A stretch of 60,721 nt of DNA from assembly GCA_002310055.1 (NCBI GenBank), contig DBXS01000011.1:1-60721 (forward strand), read 5' to 3'. Source of the stretch: Clostridiales bacterium UBA1206 (GTDB lineage: Bacteria; Bacillota; Clostridia; Oscillospirales; CAG-382). Positions 23,925-31,850 of the stretch are shown in pieces. Position numbers and translations under genes: made by a program. Every line of letters begins with the position of its first letter. Positions within the stretch are counted from its first letter, which is position 1. Below the pieces are notes generated by a model. That model had not been told where the DNA came from and searched no databases. It saw only the letters and a program-made list of their open reading frames with translations.

Positions 23925-25324
23925 TTCGGTCCCTGCGGCGTGTCTTCGACAATAATGCCGCGATCTTTCAGAATATTTCTTATCTCGTCGGCGCGCGCCC
24001 AGTTTTTGTCTTTTTTCGCCTGAGTGCGTTCGGCGAGCATCGCCTCGATCTCGGCTTCTTCGCCAGAAAGTTCTTTGGGCTCCTGTTCGGGGACGCGTTT
24101 CTTTTCGGCGTGTGCGAGCAGATCGAGCGAAAGCACTTTGTCGAACGACGCTATGAGCGCAAGCTTGGTCGCGCCGTTGATATCCGCCTTTATCACGTCG
24201 TACAGCGCGGTGACCGCAAGCGAAGTGTTGAGGTCGTTATCCAACGCTTCGCGGAACTTTGAATCGTATTTTTCGTACGCTTCTGTGTCGATTTCTCCGT
24301 CAGGCGCTATTTGGGCGATCCTGGCAACGAGTTTATCGTACGATACGGCGGCGTTTTCCATGGCCGACCAGGAAAAGACCAGCACTTTGCGGTAATGGGA
24401 CATCAGGCAGAAGTACCTGTACACCATTGGATCGAAGCCTTTTTCCTTGAGCAGGGAAACGGTGAGGAATTCGCCCTTGGATTTGGACATCTTGCCGGTC
24501 TCGTCGTTGAGATGGCGCACGTGGAACCAAAGGTCGCACCAGTGGTGACCCAGATACGATTCGCTTTGCGCGATCTCGTTGGTGTGGTGTGGGAACGCGT
24601 TGTCTATGCCGCCGCAGTGGATATCCAGATGCGGACCCAGCTCTTTCAAGCTGATGGCGGAGCATTCTATGTGCCAGCCGGGATAACCGACGCCCCAGGG
24701 GGAATCCCATTTGAGTTCCTGTGAATCGAATTTGGATTTGGTGAACCAAAGCGCAAAATCGTTCTTGTTGCGCTTGTTGGAGTCTTCGCCTACGCCTTCG
24801 CGCACGCCGACTTCGAGGTCTTCGGCGTTGTGCTTGGAAAACACGTAGTATTCGTCAAGCTTTGAAGTGTCGAAATAGACGTTGCCGCCCGCGGTATAGG
24901 CGTAGCCTTTTTCGAGCAGAACGGTGATCATTTCGATAAAATCGGCGATACGGGAAGTCGCGGGGACGACGGTGTCGGGCTTGCGGATATTGAGCTCTTT
25001 GCAGTCGGCGAAAAACGCGTCTTCGTAGAATTTTGCTATCTCCATCACCGTTTTCTTTTCGCGCTTGGCGCCGAGCAGCATCTTGTCTTCGCCGTCGTCG
25101 CTGTCACCGGTGAGGTGGCCTACGTCGGTGATGTTCATAACGCGCTTGACGTCGTAGCCAGAATAGCGCAGGTATTTTTCGAGCACGTCTTCGGCGATAT
25201 ACGTGCGCAGGTTGCCGATATGCGCAAAGTGATATACGGTAGGACCGCAGGTGTACATACGCACGGTGTTGTCCTGCGGGGCAAATTCGTCCTTGTTTCT
25301 TGTAAGCGAGTTGTAGAGTTTCAT
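23909..25324 (-). CDS. cysS: Cysteine-tRNA ligase
   Basis: A 471-residue class I aminoacyl-tRNA synthetase that charges tRNA-Cys. It has the zinc-binding Cys in YTCGPTVY, the HIGH-like HIGN, the WHIECSA block with the other zinc ligands and KMSKS. The C-terminal tRNA-binding domain ends GPKWKRI. ATG 25324 is chosen because GAAGGTG lies nine bases before it; GTG 25336 is an upstream alternative within that site. It lies 16 bases after pgsA and overlaps mrnC. Confidence 0.97.
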   Translation of the reverse strand: MKLYNSLTRNKDEFAPQDNTVRMYTCGPTVYHFAHIGNLRTYIAEDVLEKYLRYSGYDVKRVMNITDVGHLTGDSDDGEDKMLLGAKREKKTVMEIAKFYEDAFFADCKELNIRKPDTVVPATSRIADFIEMITVLLEKGYAYTAGGNVYFDTSKLDEYYVFSKHNAEDLEVGVREGVGEDSNKRNKNDFALWFTKSKFDSQELKWDSPWGVGYPGWHIECSAISLKELGPHLDIHCGGIDNAFPHHTNEIAQSESYLGHHWCDLWFHVRHLNDETGKMSKSKGEFLTVSLLKEKGFDPMVYRYFCLMSHYRKVLVFSWSAMENAAVSYDKLVARIAQIAPDGEIDTEAYEKYDSKFREALDNDLNTSLAVTALYDVIKADINGATKLALIASFDKVLSLDLLAHAEKKRVPEQEPKELSGEEAEIEAMLAERTQAKKDKNWARADEIRNILKDRGIIVEDTPQGPKWKRI

Positions 25325-25340
25325 AAAAGAATGCACCTTC

Positions 25341-25958
25341 TTATACGGTAGGGTCGATATATTTCCAGTATTCGCGTATATATGTGTACGCCGAAAACAG
25401 CGTGAACGCGGTCGTTACGATCATCAGTACGAGCGACACGAAACCTTCGCTTGGCAGCAGGAGCGGCTCGAGTATGACGACGATTATACACAGCATCTGC
25501 GAAACGGTCTTGATCTTGCCCCAGATGTTGGCGGGGATGGCGATCTGCTGTTCGCCCGACGCGACGACGAGGCGAAGGGAAGTGACCATCAGTTCGCGGA
25601 ACACGATGACTATCGACATCCAGAAAAACAGGTTTTTGAGCACTTTGGCCGACATTTCGGAATCAGCAGGGAAAATATAGCCCGAAAAGTTGATGGCGAT
25701 AAGCGCGGCGAACACCATAAATTTGTCGGCGAGCGGATCCATAAACTTGCCGAATCGCGTGACGAGCTTGCGGCTGCGGGCGATCCTCCCGTCGAGAAAA
25801 TCGGTGATCGCGGCGATTATGAAAATCGCGGCGGAAACGATACGCGCCCAGAATTCGTTGCCGTTGTCGAAGACCGGGTACACCATAAAGAAGACGAAAA
25901 ACGGTACGAGTATTCCGCGCAGGATGGTGAGTTTATTCGGCAGGTTGATCTTTCCCAT
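25341..25958 (-). CDS. pgsA: CDP-diacylglycerol-glycerol-3-phosphate 3-phosphatidyltransferase
   Basis: A 205-residue integral membrane enzyme of phosphatidylglycerol synthesis. The CDP-alcohol phosphotransferase motif reads DFLDGRIAR, followed by GKFMDPLADK, so all three catalytic Asp are present. Several hydrophobic helices follow. ATG 25958 is six bases after GGAGG; ATG 25964 would be too close. It overlaps the end of rimO by 26 bases. Confidence 0.95.
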   Translation of the reverse strand: MGKINLPNKLTILRGILVPFFVFFMVYPVFDNGNEFWARIVSAAIFIIAAITDFLDGRIARSRKLVTRFGKFMDPLADKFMVFAALIAINFSGYIFPADSEMSAKVLKNLFFWMSIVIVFRELMVTSLRLVVASGEQQIAIPANIWGKIKTVSQMLCIIVVILEPLLLPSEGFVSLVLMIVTTAFTLFSAYTYIREYWKYIDPTV

Positions 25959-27297
25959 TTTCATCCTCCGTAAAGACCGCGCTGCCGATCAGATCGTAGT
26001 CGGCGGCCTCGTTTATCTTGATATTGACAAATTCTCCTTCTTTTACGTTGCGCGAAGATAAGAAATATATTTTCCCGTCGATGTCGGGGCAGTCGTATTC
26101 GCTCCTGCCGAAAAAGCATTCAGAAACGTTGTCGTATCCTTCGCATATGACTTTGAGAGTCTTGCCTATAAGTTGCTTGTTGTGCTTTGCGTGGATCTGT
26201 TTCTGGGCGCGCATTACGGCGTCGCAGCGCTTTTTCTTGACCTTTTCGGGCACCTGATCCGGAAAACCGGAGGCGGGGGTGTCTTCCTCGCAGGAGTATT
26301 CAAATACGCCCAGCCGTTCGAATTCGGTATCCTTGACGAACTGCAGCAGTTCGGCAAACTGTCCGTCGGTCTCGCCGGGGAAACCGGTTATGAGCGAGGT
26401 GCGCAGAGCGATCCCCGGAACGGCGGCGCGCAGTTTGGCTATGACGCCCTTTATGAGCGCGGAATTGCCGCGGCGGTTCATACGGCGAAGGATATCGTCG
26501 TTGATGTGCTGAATGGGCATATCTATGTATTTAACCACTTTGGGGTTTTCGGCTATGGTCTTGATAAGACCGTCGGTGATCTTTTCGGGATAGCAGTAAA
26601 GGACGCGGATCCATTCGATGCCGTCGATTTCGGAAAGCGAATCGAGCAGCGCGTCGAGGCACGGCGAGCCGTAGATGTCGGCGCCGTAATTGGTGGTATC
26701 CTGCGCGACGAGGCATATCTCTTTTACGCCTATCGCCGCCAGATCCTGAGCTTCCGTGATTATCTCGCTCATTTCGCGGCTGCGGTATTTGCCGCGCAAC
26801 TTGGGTATTATGCAGTAGGTGCAGTTGTTGCTGCAGCCTTCGGCGATCTGTATATAAGCGAAATGTTCGGGAGTCGTCACGACTCGGTCGCCTCCGAGCG
26901 GAGTGCGGCATGGATCGTCGAGCTTGAAATGCTTTGCGCCCTCGTATGCGTCCTTTACGGCGTTCACTACGTCGTCGTATGCTCCGGTGCCGATGACCGC
27001 GTCAACCTCGGGCATTTCGTCGAATATCTCTTTGCCGTACCGCTGCGCAAGACAGCCGGCGACAACTATGCCTTTGAGATTGCGGTTCTTCTTGAGCCAG
27101 GCGATATCGAGTATGTTGTCGATCGCTTCCTGCTTGGCCGACTGTATGAACGCGCAGGTGTTTATCACCATAACGTCGGCGTCTATATCTTCCGCCACGA
27201 CGTCAAAGCCGGCGGCGGCGCACTGCGCGATCATCGTTTCGGTATTTATAAGGTTCTTCGGGCAGCCCAAAGACACGAATCCGACTTTTATGGCCAT
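25933..27297 (-). CDS. rimO: Ribosomal protein S12 methylthiotransferase
   Basis: A 454-residue radical-SAM enzyme that adds a methylthio group to an Asp of ribosomal protein S12. The N-terminal UPF0004 domain carries three Cys (SLGCPKN, INTCAF, VAGCLAQ) for one iron-sulfur cluster; the radical-SAM motif GCSNNCTYC follows and a TRAM domain closes the protein. AAAGGAG precedes ATG 27297; a longer frame upstream is out of context with recX. It starts two bases after recX. Confidence 0.95.
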   Translation of the reverse strand: MAIKVGFVSLGCPKNLINTETMIAQCAAAGFDVVAEDIDADVMVINTCAFIQSAKQEAIDNILDIAWLKKNRNLKGIVVAGCLAQRYGKEIFDEMPEVDAVIGTGAYDDVVNAVKDAYEGAKHFKLDDPCRTPLGGDRVVTTPEHFAYIQIAEGCSNNCTYCIIPKLRGKYRSREMSEIITEAQDLAAIGVKEICLVAQDTTNYGADIYGSPCLDALLDSLSEIDGIEWIRVLYCYPEKITDGLIKTIAENPKVVKYIDMPIQHINDDILRRMNRRGNSALIKGVIAKLRAAVPGIALRTSLITGFPGETDGQFAELLQFVKDTEFERLGVFEYSCEEDTPASGFPDQVPEKVKKKRCDAVMRAQKQIHAKHNKQLIGKTLKVICEGYDNVSECFFGRSEYDCPDIDGKIYFLSSRNVKEGEFVNIKINEAADYDLIGSAVFTEDENGKDQPAE

Positions 27298-27299
27298 GA

Positions 27300-27905
27300 T
27301 TACTCCTTTGAATATTCGGCGAGCGCGGGTTTTATTTCGTCCCAGTCCCAGCCGAGTCTGTAAAGCTTCGCGCCGTATGCCGAAACCGCTTTGGGTGTTG
27401 AAAGATCGGCTTTGGGCGCTGTTTTTTCTATAAGTTCGCGTAAGTTGCAGCGCATCGATTCCACGTCGAGCGAATCGCAGGCGGCAGATATATCTTCGCG
27501 TTTGAATCCTTTTGTATAAAGGTACTGCGCGATGCGTTTGACGCCCCACAGCCGCGTGCGCGCAAGCTCGGATGCGTAACGTTCGGCGAGCGAGGCGTCG
27601 TCGATATAGCCCTTGTCTCTAAGCATATTGACCACGGTGTCGATAACACGCGGCTCGAACTTGCCTTTTAGCTTTTCCCTGAGCTTGCGTTCCGAAAGGT
27701 CGCCGTACGAAAGATAGTTTTCGCTTTTCTTTATACAGGCGAGTTTATCGGCGCAGAACGCCAGCTTTTCCGGGTCGGCGCAAGCGGTCTGCGCGATATC
27801 CAGAGCGAGGAAATCCGATTCGGTTATTACGAACGTGCCGCCGCATTCAACGGTTATTTCGTGCTTTGCCTGATCGGCCGATACGGACGTTACGGGCAGC
27901 TGCAT
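27300..27905 (-). CDS. recX: Regulatory protein RecX
   Basis: A 201-residue helical-repeat protein that modulates RecA filaments. LSYGDLSERKLREKL and the later VVNMLRDKGYIDDASLAERY and RLWGVKRIAQYLYTKGF are the three-helix repeats of the family. Its ATG shares one base with the recA stop (TGATG), so it is translationally coupled to recA. Confidence 0.9.
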   Translation of the reverse strand: MQLPVTSVSADQAKHEITVECGGTFVITESDFLALDIAQTACADPEKLAFCADKLACIKKSENYLSYGDLSERKLREKLKGKFEPRVIDTVVNMLRDKGYIDDASLAERYASELARTRLWGVKRIAQYLYTKGFKREDISAACDSLDVESMRCNLRELIEKTAPKADLSTPKAVSAYGAKLYRLGWDWDEIKPALAEYSKE

Positions 27906-28960
27906 CAGAATTCTTCGCCCGCGTCTTCGTCGTCGAACGAAGCGCTGAAGCCGTTGGATTTTGAATAGGCGGCGCGGATCTTCTTTTCGACTTCTTCCGC
28001 AAGTTCGGGGTTTTCTTCGAACATCTTTCTCACGTTGTCCTTGCCCTGAGCCAGGCGCTGACCGTTGTACGAGAACCACGAGCCGGCTTTTTCGAGTATA
28101 CCGAACTGAACGCCCAGGTCGCAGAGTTCGCTCTGTTTGGAAATGCCTTTGCCGTAGATGATATCGAATTCCGCGCTGCGGAAGGGAGGCGCGACTTTGT
28201 TCTTGACGACTTTGCACTTGACGTGGTTGCCCACGGATTCGCTGCCGTCTTTGAGCTGTTCGCCCTTGCGGACGTCTATACGCACGGAAGCGTAGAACTT
28301 GAGCGCTCTGCCGCCGGTGGTGACTTCGGGGTTGCCGTAGACGATGCCCACTTTTTCGCGCAGCTGGTTGATGAAAACGACGATACAGTTGGATTTGGAT
28401 ATTGCGCCGGAAAGTTTGCGCAGCGCCTGCGACATAAGTCTGGCGTGAAGGCCGACGTGCGAAGCGCCCATATCGCCTTCGATCTCGCTTCTGGGAACGA
28501 GCGCGGCGACAGAGTCGATAACGACGATATCCACGGCGCCGGAACGAACGAGGGAATCGCACACTTCAAGCGCGGTCTCGCCGTCGTCGGGCTGCGAAAC
28601 GAGCAGGTCGTTTATGTTCACGCCCAGCGCCTGAGCGTATACGGGGTCGAGCGCGTGCTCGGCGTCGATGAACACGGCGGAGCCGCCGTCTTTCTGCACT
28701 TCGGCTATCATATGCAGCGCGACCGTGGTCTTACCGGAAGACTCCGGCCCGAATATCTCTATTATCCTGCCCTTGGGGACGCCGCCTATGCCGAGCGCCA
28801 GGTCGAGCGAAAGGCTGCCCGTGGAAACGGCTTTGACTTCCATGTTGGCGTTGTCGCCGAGACGCATGACGATGCCTTTGCCTTCCTTTTTTTCGAGCTG
28901 AGCGAGCGCGGTCTCCAGCGCTTTTCTTTTGTTTTCTCTGCTTATATCGTTTTCCGCCAT
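27905..28960 (-). CDS. recA: Recombinase RecA
   Basis: A 351-residue ATP-dependent strand-exchange protein and LexA co-protease. Walker A GPESSGKTT is at 71-79, and the conserved VVIDSVAALVPRSE and INQLREKVG loop regions are present. The acidic C-terminal tail ends DDEDAGEEF. It is first of a seven-gene minus-strand run and has an SOS box at its promoter. Confidence 0.98.
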   Translation of the reverse strand: MAENDISRENKRKALETALAQLEKKEGKGIVMRLGDNANMEVKAVSTGSLSLDLALGIGGVPKGRIIEIFGPESSGKTTVALHMIAEVQKDGGSAVFIDAEHALDPVYAQALGVNINDLLVSQPDDGETALEVCDSLVRSGAVDIVVIDSVAALVPRSEIEGDMGASHVGLHARLMSQALRKLSGAISKSNCIVVFINQLREKVGIVYGNPEVTTGGRALKFYASVRIDVRKGEQLKDGSESVGNHVKCKVVKNKVAPPFRSAEFDIIYGKGISKQSELCDLGVQFGILEKAGSWFSYNGQRLAQGKDNVRKMFEENPELAEEVEKKIRAAYSKSNGFSASFDDEDAGEEF

Positions 28961-29004
28961 GATTTATACCTTCCTTTATTAAAATTCTTCAAAAATACAT
29001 ACCC

Positions 29005-29016
29005 GAACTAATGTTC
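29005..29016. promoter_or_regulatory. SOS box (LexA operator)
   Basis: GAACTAATGTTC, preceded by C on the plus strand, matches the Firmicute LexA site pattern GAAC-N4-GTTC. It lies just downstream of the recA -10 box. Confidence 0.85.
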
Positions 29017-29021
29017 ACCTT

Positions 29022-29050
29022 ATTCTATCATATCTTTATGTGAATGTCAA
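29022..29050 (-). promoter_or_regulatory. recA promoter
   Basis: Minus-strand TTGACA (29050-29045) and TAGAAT (29027-29022), 17-base spacer. Confidence 0.85.
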
Positions 29051-29073
29051 TGTTTTTCTTCGTCAATTATGCA

Positions 29074-29109
29074 AAAAAGCAAAACCGCGGCGCGTATCGT
29101 GCGCCGCGG
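29074..29109 (-). terminator. Terminator of hpt
   Basis: CCGCGGCGC (29085-29093) pairs with GCGCCGCGG (29101-29109), followed on the minus strand by T-rich sequence. Confidence 0.8.
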
Positions 29110-29127
29110 GAAAGAATGCGAAAAGGT

Positions 29128-29673
29128 CTATTCGTACACTTCGGGTCTGAGTATGCCCACGTAGGGAAGATTGCGGTATTTTTCGTCGTAATCCAGCCCG
29201 TAGCCGATGACGAAATAGTTGGGGATGACCTTGCCTATGTAATCGGGCTTTATATCGGTCATATGGCGCTCCGGCTTGTCGAGCAGTGTGCAGATCTTTA
29301 CGCTTTCGGGTCCGCGTTGGATCAGCAGCTCTTTGAGCAGCGAAAGCGTGTTGCCGGAATCGAGTATGTCTTCGATTATGAGGACGTCGTAGCCTTTTAC
29401 CGAACGGCGCAAGTCGAGCTCGATGTTGATCTTGCCGGAGCTCGAAGTGCCGGCGCCGTACGACGAAACGCGCATAAAATCGATATTGCAGTCGAGCGAG
29501 ATATTGCGCATAAGGTCGGACATAAAGAGCACGGAACCTTTGAGGATACCCACGAGCAACAGGTTCTTGCCCGCGTAATCGCGGCTGATTTGTTCGCCGA
29601 GCGAACGCACTGTCGCGGCAAGCTCCTCTTCGGAAATAAGGACCTCCTGAACGTCCGGATGGACAGAAGACAT
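29128..29673 (-). CDS. hpt: Hypoxanthine phosphoribosyltransferase
   Basis: A 181-residue purine salvage enzyme converting hypoxanthine or guanine with PRPP to IMP or GMP. The PRPP-binding loop VLIIEDILDSGNTL and the flexible-loop SSYGAGTSSSG are characteristic. ATG 29673 has AAAGGCG upstream; GTG codons further up are less likely. It has its own promoter and is divergent from the decarboxylase operon. Confidence 0.95.
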   Translation of the reverse strand: MSSVHPDVQEVLISEEELAATVRSLGEQISRDYAGKNLLLVGILKGSVLFMSDLMRNISLDCNIDFMRVSSYGAGTSSSGKINIELDLRRSVKGYDVLIIEDILDSGNTLSLLKELLIQRGPESVKICTLLDKPERHMTDIKPDYIGKVIPNYFVIGYGLDYDEKYRNLPYVGILRPEVYE

Positions 29674-29703
29674 AACGATCACGCCTTTCACGAATTTTTG
29701 TAT

Positions 29704-29732
29704 ATTTTACTACATAAAAGTTTATTTGTCAA
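29704..29732 (-). promoter_or_regulatory. hpt promoter
   Basis: Minus-strand TTGACA (29732-29727) and TAAAAT (29709-29704), 17-base spacer. Confidence 0.75.
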
Positions 29733-29781
29733 CACACTACTGTCAAAATCGGAGAAATTGATCAAAAAAGCGAAAATGCTA

Positions 29782-29810
29782 TTGAATTTTCGGTAAAAGG
29801 GGTGTATTAT
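29782..29810 (+). promoter_or_regulatory. Promoter of the oxaloacetate decarboxylase operon
   Basis: TTGAAT (29782-29787), 17 bases, TATTAT (29805-29810). Confidence 0.65.
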
Positions 29811-29828
29811 AACATTGTTATTATAATG

Positions 29829-29850
29829 GGACGGAATGAGGGTTCCGTCC
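29829..29850 (+). promoter_or_regulatory. Leader hairpin before oadG
   Basis: GGACGGAA (29829-29836) and TTCCGTCC (29843-29850) form a perfect eight-base stem in the 5' leader, ending four bases before the AAAGGA ribosome binding site. It may stabilise the mRNA or influence translation. Confidence 0.5.
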
Positions 29851-29864
29851 GGAAAGGAACAAAT

Positions 29865-30218
29865 ATGGACCTGATCACTCTGCAAGAAGCGTTCACAAAA
29901 TCCGGTTTTGAAAATCTCGCCGAAGACGCGACTTTTACCGATCGTCTGCTTTACGGACTGCGCGTCTGCGCCATCGGTATGCTCATCGTTTTCGCGGTGC
30001 TCCTGATCCTTTGCGGCGTCCTTTATCTGTTCAAGCTCTATTATAAGCTTTCGCAGAAGAAAAAGGCGCAGCCTGTCGTTCAGCCCGCGGCCCCCGCTGC
30101 AAATACGGGCGCGGACGACGAAGAACTTACCGTAGCCATAGCCACCGCGGCGATCGCCGCCGCACGCAACGATTCCGACGCCGCGTTCAGGATCGTTTCG
30201 ATCAAAAAAATCGATTAA
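29865..30218 (+). CDS. OadG-like gamma subunit of a sodium-pumping decarboxylase
   Basis: A 117-residue protein with one N-terminal transmembrane helix (about 35-57, IGMLIVFAVLLILCGVLYLF), a basic/Ala-Pro linker and a C-terminal helix ending VSIKKID. This layout is that of OadG/MmdD, which joins the carboxyltransferase to the membrane pump. ATG 29865 follows GGAAAGGA; upstream in-frame starts overlap the promoter. It leads the oad operon. Confidence 0.8.
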   Translation: MDLITLQEAFTKSGFENLAEDATFTDRLLYGLRVCAIGMLIVFAVLLILCGVLYLFKLYYKLSQKKKAQPVVQPAAPAANTGADDEELTVAIATAAIAAARNDSDAAFRIVSIKKID

Positions 30219-30238
30219 ATTATTAAGGAGACATACAA

Positions 30239-30610
30239 ATGAAAAAGTACATCGTGACCGTCAACGGAACCAAATACGAAGTGGCTGTTGAAGAAGCAGA
30301 TCCCAACGCAGTTTACGCTCCCGCTCCCAAAGCCGAAGCTCCCAAAGCAGAAGCCCCCAAGGCCGAAGCTCCCAAAGCCGCTCCTGCGGTATCCGGCGAA
30401 GGCGCCAAAGTCAACGCGCCGCTCCCCGGCAATATCCTTAAAGTCAACTTCGCCGTAGGCGACGCCGTTAAAAAAGGCGACGTCCTCTGCATCCTCGAAG
30501 CTATGAAGATGGAAAACGAAGTCCTTGCCCCTTGCGACGGCACCGTCAAATCCGCCGCCGCCAAAGGCGCCACCGTCAACACCGGCGATCTCATATTCGT
30601 TATAGGCTGA
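30239..30610 (+). CDS. Biotin carboxyl carrier protein of the decarboxylase
   Basis: A 123-residue protein that carries carboxyl groups between the alpha and beta subunits. The biotinyl domain (about 55-123) contains EAMKMEN with biotin attached at Lys90. An N-terminal segment is joined by a flexible linker with tandem PKAEA repeats (about 30-46). AAGGAG precedes the ATG. In some systems this domain is the C-terminus of OadA; here it is separate. Confidence 0.93.
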   Translation: MKKYIVTVNGTKYEVAVEEADPNAVYAPAPKAEAPKAEAPKAEAPKAAPAVSGEGAKVNAPLPGNILKVNFAVGDAVKKGDVLCILEAMKMENEVLAPCDGTVKSAAAKGATVNTGDLIFVIG

Positions 30611-30651
30611 CACGGCGTTCTATTCTATAATAACTGAAAAGGGGTATAGTT

Positions 30652-31824
30652 TTGGAAATAATCAACTCTTTCAAACTCATATTTGAAAGATCCGGTTTCG
30701 CAGCTATCGACTGGAAGACCGTCGTGATGTACGTCATCGTCGGCATCCTCTTCTATCTGGCAATCGTCAAAAAGTTCGAACCGCTTCTTCTCGTGCCGAT
30801 CGCTTTCGGCATGCTGCTTGCGAATCTTCCGCTCGCCGGACTTTATCATACCGAGATCTTCATCAACGACGCCGGCGCCATCGACTGGGGCGCGCTCGCC
30901 CATGACGGAGGACTTATCGACTTCCTCTATCTCGGCGTCAAGCTCGGCATCTATCCGCCGCTCATATTCTTAGGCGTAGGCGCCATGACCGATTTCTCCC
31001 CGCTTATAGCCAATCCCAAATCCATCCTGCTCGGCGCCGCCGCGCAGCTCGGCGTTTTCGTGGCCTTTATAGGCGCGCTGCTTTTGGGCTTCTCGGTCGT
31101 TTCCGCCGCTTGTATCGGTATCATCGGCGGCGCGGACGGTCCTACCGCCATCTACGTCACCAAGACGCTCGATCCTTCGCTGCTGCCCGCCATCGCCATC
31201 GCGGCTTATTCGTATATGGCGCTCGTGCCGTTCATACAGCCGCCCATAATGAAGGCGTTCACCAGCAAAAAATCCAGAAAAGTCGTTATGGATCAGCTCC
31301 GTCCCGTTTCCAAGGTGGAACAGGTCATTTTCCCGATCGTCGTCGCTCTCATCACCAGCCTTATACTCCCCGACGCGGCTCCGCTCGTTGGTATGCTTAT
31401 GCTGGGTAACCTTTTCAAAGTCTGCGGCGTCACCGAACGTCTTTCCAAGACCGCTCAGAACGAGCTCATCAATATCGTCACCATATTGCTCGGCGTTTCC
31501 GTGGGAGCCACCTGCAACGCCGAAAACTTCCTTAAACCTCAGACTCTTTACATAATCGCGCTCGGTCTTGCCGCTTTCGCGTTTGCCACCTTCGGCGGCG
31601 TGATGTTCGGCAACATCATGTACTGGGTAACGGGCGGCAAAGTCAATCCGCTCATCGGTTCTGCAGGCGTTTCCGCCGTTCCCATGGCCGCTCGCGTCTC
31701 GCAGGTCGTAGGTCAGAAAGAAAACCCCTCCAACTTCCTGCTTATGCACGCTATGGGCCCCAACGTCGCGGGCGTTATCGGTTCAGCCGTCGCCGCGGGC
31801 GTCTTCCTGGCGCTGTTCCAGTAA
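30652..31824 (+). CDS. oadB: Sodium-translocating decarboxylase beta subunit
   Basis: A 390-residue polytopic membrane protein that decarboxylates carboxybiotin and exports sodium ions. GGADGPTAIYVT and the late GPNVAGVIGSAVAAG segments are family signatures, with about nine to eleven hydrophobic helices. The start is TTG 30652, eight bases after GGGG; no ATG in frame gives the full N-terminus. Length matches OadB/MmdB/GcdB. Substrate (oxaloacetate versus another acyl-CoA) is decided by the alpha subunit next to it. Confidence 0.93.
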   Translation: MEIINSFKLIFERSGFAAIDWKTVVMYVIVGILFYLAIVKKFEPLLLVPIAFGMLLANLPLAGLYHTEIFINDAGAIDWGALAHDGGLIDFLYLGVKLGIYPPLIFLGVGAMTDFSPLIANPKSILLGAAAQLGVFVAFIGALLLGFSVVSAACIGIIGGADGPTAIYVTKTLDPSLLPAIAIAAYSYMALVPFIQPPIMKAFTSKKSRKVVMDQLRPVSKVEQVIFPIVVALITSLILPDAAPLVGMLMLGNLFKVCGVTERLSKTAQNELINIVTILLGVSVGATCNAENFLKPQTLYIIALGLAAFAFATFGGVMFGNIMYWVTGGKVNPLIGSAGVSAVPMAARVSQVVGQKENPSNFLLMHAMGPNVAGVIGSAVAAGVFLALFQ

Positions 31825-31850
31825 ACGTTTGAAAGGAGCAATTATACGAT

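Noticed and set aside
26173..27363. Long plus-strand frame opposite rimO
   Set aside because: It is the complement of a certain gene and has no motif.
30325..30375. Short tandem repeats as a possible CRISPR or DNA-level repeat element
   Set aside because: They encode the PKAEA linker of the biotin carrier protein and have no spacers; no CRISPR array is seen in the window.
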